In this document: piece by piece, positions 1-5,808 of the stretch | Layout: each line of letters opens with the position of its first letter | Numbering within the stretch: position 1 is the first letter of the stretch | DNA from: Candidatus Thorarchaeota archaeon SMTZ1-83 | GTDB lineage: Archaea > Asgardarchaeota > Thorarchaeia > Thorarchaeales > Thorarchaeaceae | DNA: 19,253 nt | NCBI GenBank assembly: GCA_001563325.1 | Contig: LRSK01000245.1 | Span: 1-19,253 of the forward strand | Direction of reading: 5' to 3' | The notes under the pieces: generated by a model | What the model was told of the DNA's origin: nothing | Database searches by the model: none | The model's input: only the letters and a program-made list of their open reading frames with translations | Position numbers and translations under genes: made by a program

Positions 1-2
1 CC

Positions 3-359
3 AATGTCTGTGGTCCCTGCGAAACCGCACCATGTGTGGATGTTTGTCCTGTCTACGCCATGCGTAGAGACCCCGTTTCAAAGATGACCTATGTTGACCA
101 AGACAAGTGTATACTCTGCAAGTCTTGTGTCGGAGCTTGTGTCAACGGGGTGATTCAACTAGATACGGAGCGCATGAGAATCATCAAATGCGACCATTGC
201 GGCGGAGACCCTGAGTGTGCCAAGGTCTGCCCTACTGGAGCCATCAACTACGGCCCTTCACATGTTTCTGAGATAGTAGACAGGCATGGGAAGGTAGCAA
301 GCTACCTGAAGGAAATCCGTAGACTTGCGGAGGCACAGGAGTCCGGCGGAGAGAGCTGA
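3..359 (+). CDS. Polyferredoxin, 4Fe-4S electron-transfer subunit of an aldehyde oxidoreductase (5' partial)
   Basis: The reading frame is open to the left edge, so the true start lies outside the window; a GTG at 36 is internal to the first visible cluster motif. Three cysteine clusters are visible: CxxCx4Cx3CP at the very start, CxxCxxCxxxC around residues 28-38 of the visible part counted from the GTG, and CxxCx4CxxxCP shortly after. Each is typical of a cubane [4Fe-4S] ferredoxin fold, and a fourth cluster may lie upstream. The stop codon is one base before the ATG of the aldehyde oxidoreductase, so the two are almost certainly cotranscribed. Known precedent is the AorA/AorB type arrangement, where a multi-cluster ferredoxin carries electrons from the tungsten enzyme. 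I infer the same role: cytoplasmic electron acceptor or relay for the next gene. The tail of about 30 residues is charged and lacks cysteines. Confidence 0.9.
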   Translation, partial: NVCGPCETAPCVDVCPVYAMRRDPVSKMTYVDQDKCILCKSCVGACVNGVIQLDTERMRIIKCDHCGGDPECAKVCPTGAINYGPSHVSEIVDRHGKVASYLKEIRRLAEAQESGGES

Positions 360-360
360 C

Positions 361-2253
361 ATGAAGTATGGCGGCTACACGGGACGCATTCTTCGTGCTA
401 GATTGGACGAAGGCGATTTCAAGACTGAAAAACTGCCAGAAGACTGGATACGGGACTACATTGGAGGCGATGGCTTTGCAGCGCGCCTGCTCTATGAGGA
501 GGTTCCGGGGCGTATCGACGCTCTTAGTCCTGACAACAAGCTTTTGATTGCCACTGGACCAATAACAGGAACACTCTGGCCGATGTCAGGTCGTACAGTA
601 TTCGTGTCGAAGGCCGCCCTGACAGGGATCTGGGGTGAGTCGCACGTTGGAGGATTCTTAGGCCCAGAGTTGAAATATGCTGGCTATGATATGCTGGTTG
701 TTGAGGGCGCCTCAGAAAAACCAGTGTATGTCTCGATTGAGGATGATGATGTTCAACTTGTGGATGCTAGCGATCTGTGGGGGATGAAGACCAACGAAGT
801 GAGTGCTGCGATAACTAAGAGGCATAATGACCCAGACGTACAAGTTGCGGCGATTGGACCCTCTGGTGAGAAGAAGGTCCGGTTCTCTGCCGTCATGGTC
901 AACAGTGCTAGGGCGGCGGGAAGAACCGGAATGGGTGCAGTTCTTGGCTCAAAGAACGTGAAAGCAATTGCAATTCGAGGTCATGGCGCTGTTGAGGTCT
1001 ATGACCATGAAGGATTCACCAAGCTTGCAAAGGATGCCCACAAGAGAGTAGGAGAGAACCCTCAAGCACAAGAGATGGGAAAATGGGGAACGTGGATACT
1101 CACTGCTGTCAAGCAAGAGATTGGAGAATTACCAACGTATAACCACCGTACTGGCGTCTTTTCCGGATGGGAGAAGCTCGCTGGCGACTATATCCGCCCA
1201 CGCTACACCATATCCGACCGAGCGTGCTTTGGGTGTAGTCTCGGATGCAAGAAGGTGAACTACGTTAGAGAAGGGCCCTTTGCTGGTACACTTGAGGAAG
1301 GCCCTGAGTATGAGGGGCTGATGGCATTTGGAAGCTTGCTTGGCATCGACGACTATCCGACCGCGCTGAAGGCCAATCAGATCTGCAACAGATACGGAAT
1401 GGACATAATCTCTGCAGGAGCCACAATCGGATTTGCCATGGAGGCCTTTGAGAACGGCATCATTGATGAGAAGGACACCGACGGGCTTCGCCTTGATTGG
1501 GGTGACAGCGAAACAACGATTCGCTTATTGGAGATGATTGCTGAGAGAGAAGGGTTTGGTGACCTGTTGGCTGAAGGCAGTGCAAAGGCGGCTCAGAGAA
1601 TCGGGAAGGGGGCAGAGAAGTATGCAATCCATGTCAAGGGCATGGAGGTTTCCGGACAAGATGGTCGCACTCACCGCAGCATAGGATTGGGTCATGCAAC
1701 AGGAGCTCGTGGAGCAGACCATCTAAGAAGCCTCGTCGTCGTTGACCAACTCGGATATGAAGACGTGGCCTCTGAACGTTGGGGCAAGGACAAACTCCCT
1801 GAGATTGTTGATCCATACACTGAGAAGTATAAGGCCACTGCGGTGTTTGAAACTGAGAACACCTACTGTATCAGAGATACTCTGATTGTCTGTTGGTACT
1901 CCGTATCTTGGCCTCCCATCTTCTGGATACATGATTTCGCCAAGATGCTTCCGTTGGCCACAGGAGTGAAGGAGTTTGGAAGCGTTGACAATCTGATGAA
2001 GATTGCAGAACGCCAGGTGAACCTGAAACGCCTCTTCAATGCACGTGAAGGCATTAGCCGCAAAGATGATACGCTTCCAGATAGATTCACAAAGGAACCT
2101 ATGCCTGAGGGACCAGGTAAGGGCCAAGTAGTCAATCTGGAGCCTATGCTTGATGACTACTACAGACTCCGTGGATGGGACCTAGAAACAGGTCTTCCGA
2201 CCCAGAAGACCATCAAACGTTTTGGCCTAGAGTGGACTAGTGCCCATTCATGA
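361..2253 (+). CDS. Aldehyde:ferredoxin oxidoreductase (tungsten-pterin AOR family)
   Basis: A 630-residue protein, the usual length of the AOR family, which oxidises aldehydes (or reduces acids) using tungstopterin and one [4Fe-4S] cluster. Visible family features are the N-terminal IATGPITGT segment, AAIGPSGE and GRTGMGAVLGSKNVKAI pterin-region motifs, and cluster ligands Cys289, Cys292 and Cys296 (CxxCxxxC). The fourth ligand is Cys511, preceded by Asp506 as in the DxxxxC motif of Pyrococcus AOR. An earlier in-frame start at 325 lies inside the ferredoxin gene. The ATG at 361 was chosen because it directly follows the ferredoxin stop and gives the standard MxYGGYTGRIL-like N terminus. Aldehyde specificity (AOR, FOR, GOR or WOR type) cannot be read from sequence alone. 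The upstream polyferredoxin is the likely electron partner. Confidence 0.95.
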   Translation: MKYGGYTGRILRARLDEGDFKTEKLPEDWIRDYIGGDGFAARLLYEEVPGRIDALSPDNKLLIATGPITGTLWPMSGRTVFVSKAALTGIWGESHVGGFLGPELKYAGYDMLVVEGASEKPVYVSIEDDDVQLVDASDLWGMKTNEVSAAITKRHNDPDVQVAAIGPSGEKKVRFSAVMVNSARAAGRTGMGAVLGSKNVKAIAIRGHGAVEVYDHEGFTKLAKDAHKRVGENPQAQEMGKWGTWILTAVKQEIGELPTYNHRTGVFSGWEKLAGDYIRPRYTISDRACFGCSLGCKKVNYVREGPFAGTLEEGPEYEGLMAFGSLLGIDDYPTALKANQICNRYGMDIISAGATIGFAMEAFENGIIDEKDTDGLRLDWGDSETTIRLLEMIAEREGFGDLLAEGSAKAAQRIGKGAEKYAIHVKGMEVSGQDGRTHRSIGLGHATGARGADHLRSLVVVDQLGYEDVASERWGKDKLPEIVDPYTEKYKATAVFETENTYCIRDTLIVCWYSVSWPPIFWIHDFAKMLPLATGVKEFGSVDNLMKIAERQVNLKRLFNAREGISRKDDTLPDRFTKEPMPEGPGKGQVVNLEPMLDDYYRLRGWDLETGLPTQKTIKRFGLEWTSAHS

Positions 2254-2270
2254 TTCGAAAAAGAGAAGAT

Positions 2271-2291
2271 TCCGGGCCAGCAATGCCCGGA
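2271..2291 (-). terminator. Candidate hairpin terminator between convergent genes
   Basis: A perfect 7-base stem (TCCGGGC/GCCCGGA) encloses a 7-base loop, just beyond the stop of the minus-strand membrane protein and 18 bases after the AOR stop. Read on the minus strand, the hairpin is followed by a pyrimidine-rich run containing TTTTT, as expected for an intrinsic or T-tract terminator. On the plus strand no T-tract follows, so it fits the minus-strand gene better. Confidence 0.45.
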
Positions 2292-2301
2292 CCGTTGTGT
2301 T

Positions 2302-2694
2302 CTACCTGAATCTGCTTCTGATGTCTGGAGTCATCAAGTAGATTATGATTATTAGGCTGATAGCTAGGCCCAGAACATTCTGAGCAGGGTTGGTGAGGCC
2401 AATGATGAGGCTTATAAAATTGACAATGATGGCCCATATCCAAGCCCAAGACTTCATGCCCCACAGTCCAAAGCCAATAATCAAGCCTATGATGCCAACA
2501 ATTAGCAAGATTGCACCACCGAAGAGCAGGATGAAGCCGAAGATTCCCGCCAAACCTGCGGCAAGTACCGCTGTCGCTCCTAACACCAGCCACGCCAATC
2601 CAGCCAGTATCTGAAGAAGTGCCAGTATTGTCACTCCAAGGGGCCTACCTGAAGGTGCCGCAGCTGGGCCTTCCGGCATTGGTATCTCAGTCAT
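2302..2694 (-). CDS. Small integral membrane protein, four predicted helices
   Basis: A 130-residue protein with a short Pro/Gly/Ala-rich cytoplasmic-looking N terminus (to about residue 16). Four hydrophobic stretches follow, near residues 18-38, 44-66, 67-95 and 99-121, then a short basic tail ending in RSRFR. The third stretch ends in a W-rich patch around KSWAWIWA. The start is well supported: GGAGG lies 7 bases upstream of the ATG. I do not recognise a named family; small archaeal four-helix proteins of this look are common and mostly uncharacterised. It is transcribed away from the PH-like protein gene on the same strand, separated by 134 bases. Function is unknown. Confidence 0.8.
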   Translation of the reverse strand: MTEIPMPEGPAAAPSGRPLGVTILALLQILAGLAWLVLGATAVLAAGLAGIFGFILLFGGAILLIVGIIGLIIGFGLWGMKSWAWIWAIIVNFISLIIGLTNPAQNVLGLAISLIIIIYLMTPDIRSRFR

Positions 2695-2809
2695 GACTTT
2701 TCCTCCATGAGTTGTCGTGAAACTCAGACATTCATCCTGTGGCTTACTAATAAGAGATTGCTGTCTCTCTAGGACTTGGCACCCTCATTCGCGAGTGTCC
2801 AGTGTGCTG

Positions 2810-2826
2810 ACGTCGAACTGCGACGT
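2810..2826 (-). other. Short hairpin just after the PH-like gene stop
   Basis: ACGTCG and CGACGT form a perfect 6-base stem with a 5-base loop, two bases beyond the minus-strand stop at 2829. No T-tract follows on the minus strand, so it may be an RNA 3'-end structure or chance. Confidence 0.25.
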
Positions 2827-2828
2827 TG

Positions 2829-3794
2829 TTAGGATGGGGCAAACCGTTGATATTCGACGCGATGGGTGTTGTTGCAGCTGGGACAGGCATACTGATCCGG
2901 CCCAACCCAATCAATCGTTTCCCACGACATTGGTGCATTGCAGTGTTCACATCTGTTCTTGATGACTGGCTTCACGAAGACAGTGCCTGCACCAGCCTCT
3001 GCTGACGTAACCTGCATCTCCTCTCGGGTTTCTTGAGCGACCTGAGTTGCGACGGACGAAGTATCGCTGTATGTATACTGGGACAGAGGATGCCTAGGAT
3101 TGATGTACGTGAAGGTTCTGCATAACCAGTCCAAGTGCTCCGAAGGAAGAACATCCCACGCCCGTGCCTGCCACATTTGTATCAAGTGATCCTGGCGGGG
3201 AACTCTTCCTCTTATCTCAAAGTTGCCAGTCGTGGCCTTGATTTTCAGACGGCTTTTCCTCGCCTCGAAAGTTTCCACCATGTAGAGTGGGAACATGTAG
3301 AGCTTGTCTCTCTTGTCATCAAAGGCGTACAGACGGTAGTTGGTAAGTATGAACGAGTCTGGCCAATACGTGAACACTTCTTCACCCTTCAGCCAGGCAT
3401 ATGTCTGATAGAAGTGCTTGGAGAATCTCCGGTGATAGCCCGTCGTTGCCCATCTGTTGTACGGATGGTCGGGGTGTACGAATGGGACCCCACACACTTC
3501 GCAGAGCTTGCGTTGATCTCCTGCGTTCAACCTCTCGAATTCCCGGAGCGCAAGTGCTCCCCTTAGCTCCTCCCTCCGCGGCATATCGCCTAGTACATTG
3601 ATGATGCCGTTGACGATTTTGAACATTGCAGATCTCTGCGTGAGCTTGTATTCTTTGATAACGTGAATCGGGACGCTTACTGTGGTCCTAGATCCCTGAT
3701 CATACTGGGCAAATCTGTAGTTGCTGATGACGGATTGAGGACCCTGAGAAATGAGGCGTTCACCTTCTATTGGAATATAGACAGGGGCTGACAT
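2829..3794 (-). CDS. PH/GRAM-like double-domain protein with two zinc-binding modules
   Basis: A 321-residue soluble protein. The start at ATG 3794 is preferred because GGTGA sits 6 bases upstream; an in-frame GTG at 3806 would overlap that SD. Residues 1-60 form a beta-rich segment resembling the strands of a PH-like fold. C98-x2-C101-x5-H107-x2-H110 looks like a zinc site. Residues about 136-215 have the PH/GRAM pattern: a GEEV start, strands with FILTNYRLYAFDD, and a final amphipathic helix with MWQARAW. A linker rich in Ser, Thr, Glu and Gln (about 238-272) leads to a C-terminal four-Cys zinc ribbon (C282, C285, C304, C307). No signal peptide or membrane helix is visible. Such folds bind lipids or partner proteins in other systems, so a membrane-surface adaptor role is possible but is inference. 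Confidence 0.7.
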   Translation of the reverse strand: MSAPVYIPIEGERLISQGPQSVISNYRFAQYDQGSRTTVSVPIHVIKEYKLTQRSAMFKIVNGIINVLGDMPRREELRGALALREFERLNAGDQRKLCEVCGVPFVHPDHPYNRWATTGYHRRFSKHFYQTYAWLKGEEVFTYWPDSFILTNYRLYAFDDKRDKLYMFPLYMVETFEARKSRLKIKATTGNFEIRGRVPRQDHLIQMWQARAWDVLPSEHLDWLCRTFTYINPRHPLSQYTYSDTSSVATQVAQETREEMQVTSAEAGAGTVFVKPVIKNRCEHCNAPMSWETIDWVGPDQYACPSCNNTHRVEYQRFAPS

Positions 3795-3852
3795 ATGGAT
3801 AGTCACCTACGAAAAGAATCGTCTTCTCTGGGAACAAGTCTGATGCCTGATG

Positions 3853-3860
3853 TTAAAAAG
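3853..3860 (-). promoter_or_regulatory. TATA-like box for the PH-like/zinc protein gene
   Basis: On the minus strand the element reads CTTTTTAA, followed by about 58 bases to the ATG at 3794. Initiation about 25 bases downstream would give a leader of about 30 bases carrying the GGTGA ribosome site. It is the only clearly AT-rich element in the gap. Confidence 0.4.
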
Positions 3861-3908
3861 TTCACCGTGTAGGGACTGGACACGACCTTAGAAGCGGAGT
3901 CCGAATCT

Positions 3909-4163
3909 TCACATCTTCGGTATAACCAGATAGAGAACGTCTTCATAAGCAAGAATGCCAAATCCACTTGGATTCTCGAGCTTAACGTAGTCGTCGTGCA
4001 CCTCGAAGACCCTCACATTGATGATCTTCGCAAGGGTGTCCTTCTGCATGTATCTTAGGTAGACAGTGAATGTTTGTTCGCTAGTCTTCAGATCCTCGAA
4101 TATCGCCTTCCAGTTCGGCACGTACAATCCTCCGGTGTTGATGACCAACTCATTGAGATGCAT
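3909..4163 (-). CDS. Small beta-rich protein of unknown function
   Basis: An 84-residue protein with no recognised family. After an N-terminal helix-like stretch (about residues 16-28), it alternates hydrophobic and polar residues in several likely strands (32-38, 45-54, 57-62, 67-82), suggesting a small beta-barrel. The end, with GFGILAYEDVLYLVIPK, vaguely recalls the last two strands of Sm/LSm proteins, but the Sm1/Sm2 glycine and asparagine signatures are not clear, so I do not assign that family. It starts 39 bases after the Uri-type nuclease gene on the same strand and lacks an obvious SD, so it is either read through from that gene or leaderless. Confidence 0.65.
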   Translation of the reverse strand: MHLNELVINTGGLYVPNWKAIFEDLKTSEQTFTVYLRYMQKDTLAKIINVRVFEVHDDYVKLENPSGFGILAYEDVLYLVIPKM

Positions 4164-4202
4164 TTAACAGTTTTTGCATGTGGATTGACCTCTATCTATC
4201 TT

Positions 4203-4652
4203 CTAGGGCCTTCCTGAATACGGCTTCAACCCGAGCTCTAGAAACAGACTTGACAGAACTCTTTCAATGTCGCCATCACCTGAGAATCTGAAGACATGGC
4301 TACCGCATGCTGCAACACAGTCAGAGGATCCGAATCCAAGTGGACCAATCTCGAAATCCGCATGTCGCTTGAGTGATTGAGCAATCTTACATTCCATAGC
4401 ACGTCCAGTCCTGGCCCATATGACATCACTAGGGGGTCCGGTTCTATCCAGAAGGAAATCGATGTGCCAGTGCAACGTTTTCCCTGATGAGAAATGTCTC
4501 CTGATTCTGTGGTCAAGTCTGGTTGAACCCGTACCCAAAGCGGACCCGACGTATACCCAGGTGCCTGGCACGAATCGAACGTCACCCAAGGTCCCTGCGT
4601 TGACCACTATGTGCTTTGACGTGTTGATGACTAGAACATAGACCCCTTTCAC
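4203..4652 (-). CDS. Uri-superfamily GIY-YIG endonuclease (DUF123/COG1833)
   Basis: A 149-residue protein matching the archaeal DUF123/Uri group of GIY-YIG nucleases. The GIY-like strand is GVYVL (residues 3-7) and the YIG-like segment is YVGSALG (34-40). The conserved Arg follows in the RLDHRIRRH helix (45-53), then KTLHWHIDFLL (58-68) and the metal-binding Glu candidate E87 in MECKIA. The late GSSDC...CGSHVF signature spans residues 108-121. GTG at 4652 is the only start before an upstream in-frame stop. There is no SD, but a TATA-like element lies 23 bases upstream, consistent with a leaderless transcript. The family is thought to cleave DNA; the biological role (repair or defence against foreign DNA) is not established here. 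Confidence 0.88.
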   Translation of the reverse strand: MKGVYVLVINTSKHIVVNAGTLGDVRFVPGTWVYVGSALGTGSTRLDHRIRRHFSSGKTLHWHIDFLLDRTGPPSDVIWARTGRAMECKIAQSLKRHADFEIGPLGFGSSDCVAACGSHVFRFSGDGDIERVLSSLFLELGLKPYSGRP

Positions 4653-4675
4653 GACATGGCTCTGGATTGTCCCGA

Positions 4676-4683
4676 TTGATAAG
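4676..4683 (-). promoter_or_regulatory. TATA-like box for a leaderless Uri nuclease transcript
   Basis: The minus strand reads CTTATCAA, spanning positions -31 to -24 relative to the GTG start at 4652. This is the spacing expected when transcription begins at the start codon. No SD is present, which supports leaderless initiation. Confidence 0.45.
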
Positions 4684-4737
4684 GGTCACTGATATTCGAT
4701 AGCGTCATAAGGTGGCACTATCATAGCCTCGCCAACG

Positions 4738-5685
4738 ATGGCCGCGACTGAGATTATTCCAGGGATGTATGCCGTCAAAGGGAAGTTCGCTGACGAGTTT
4801 GGTTTCATAACAAGCTACCTTGTCGTAGATAACGACACTGTCCTGGTCATAGACCCTGGTACTGCTGGAGATCCCGGCGATAGAACCCTGGAAGCCATCA
4901 AGACCCTCGGTCTTGAACCAAAGAAGGATGTCACTGGAATTCTGTGCACTCACGGACATCCTGATCACGTGGGTGGGGCATTCGGTCTGAAGAGAGCCAC
5001 CGGCGCTCCAGTTATCATCCATGCTGACGACGCAGACATACTGGAAGACCCTCAACTGTTCATCCAGAACAGATTTGCATTGGATCTGTCTGAGCGGCTT
5101 TCTATGAAGCTCGACAGAGGGCCTCTTCGTGTGAACTACAAGGGTGTGAAGGCCGACCGACTGCTCTCTGATGGAGAGAATGTCGTGGTGGGAGATGTTT
5201 CACTGGACGTCATTCACACTGGTGGGCACTGCGCAGGACACTGTATCTTCTATGAAAGAGAAAGGAAGGTGATTTTCGCTGGCGATGAGGCGAGCAACTT
5301 CCCGAACGATCCTCGCAAGTTTTACATCGATTTGACCGGAAGTATCAGTGCGAAGAGTTCTGCATTGACCACGATGCAGTCATTCGGTGCTGACTATCTC
5401 CTTCCCTCTCATGACGTTCCATGTTTCTTTGATGATGTCAGTCTTCTGCTCGAACAGGTCGTAGACGGGGTAATTCATTTTCAGGACAGTGTTCTACACC
5501 ATCTAAGTGCACGTGGCGAGGCTGATATTGAGCAGGTTGTTTTTGATATCAAGCAATCTCGCAGTATCCCCGTTCCAACGTCTTACGACTACCTCCTCTC
5601 TACAACGACCAAGGTTGTACTGCAGGGTCTCGAGAAGGCAGGTCTCGTTAGGAGTGACCGCAAGGGTATCTGGTATCCAGCATAG
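4738..5685 (+). CDS. Metallo-beta-lactamase-fold hydrolase with C-terminal winged helix (LACTB2/glyoxalase II-like)
   Basis: A 315-residue protein with the full metal-binding set of the MBL fold: H72-x-H74-x-D76-H77 (THGHPDH), H164 (GGHCAGH), D183 (AGDEAS) and H225 (LPSHD). The C-terminal 75 residues or so read as a winged helix (helices near 243-252 and 273-290, then the wing with GLVRSDRKGIWYP), as in LACTB2-type hydrolases. It is cytoplasmic, with no signal peptide. Members hydrolyse thioesters, RNA or other esters, so the substrate cannot be named. The ATG at 4738 lacks an SD; a later ATG at 4765 would truncate the first strand. It is divergent from the Uri nuclease and lies 123 bases before the three-gene operon, so its link to that operon is uncertain. 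Confidence 0.9.
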   Translation: MAATEIIPGMYAVKGKFADEFGFITSYLVVDNDTVLVIDPGTAGDPGDRTLEAIKTLGLEPKKDVTGILCTHGHPDHVGGAFGLKRATGAPVIIHADDADILEDPQLFIQNRFALDLSERLSMKLDRGPLRVNYKGVKADRLLSDGENVVVGDVSLDVIHTGGHCAGHCIFYERERKVIFAGDEASNFPNDPRKFYIDLTGSISAKSSALTTMQSFGADYLLPSHDVPCFFDDVSLLLEQVVDGVIHFQDSVLHHLSARGEADIEQVVFDIKQSRSIPVPTSYDYLLSTTTKVVLQGLEKAGLVRSDRKGIWYPA

Positions 5686-5756
5686 TCTGGCTGGTAGGCC
5701 ATTCGAGCTACATTCAATAATCTGCTTTGTAGTTCTGAGGTGAAATTTGTCTCTGC

Positions 5757-5778
5757 ATGCACCAATCCGTTCGTGCAT
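5757..5778. promoter_or_regulatory. Inverted repeat upstream of the three-gene operon
   Basis: ATGCAC and GTGCAT form a perfect 6-base inverted repeat separated by 10 bases, ending 31 bases before the operon's first ATG and just upstream of a weak AT-rich element (TGCTAAAT, 5781-5788). The position suits an operator, but the repeat is short and could be chance. Confidence 0.25.
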
Positions 5779-5808
5779 TCTGCTAAATTGAGATAGGGCG
5801 GTCTTGAT

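Noticed and set aside
2717..2962. Short open frames across the gap between the PH-like and membrane protein genes
   Set aside because: They overlap the zinc ribbon coding end of the PH-like gene and have cysteine-rich but patternless translations.
3480..3530. HNH-nuclease-like CxxC motif in the PH-like protein
   Set aside because: C98/C101/H107/H110 lacks the Asn/His catalytic pattern and the second CxxC of HNH nucleases; a structural zinc site fits better.
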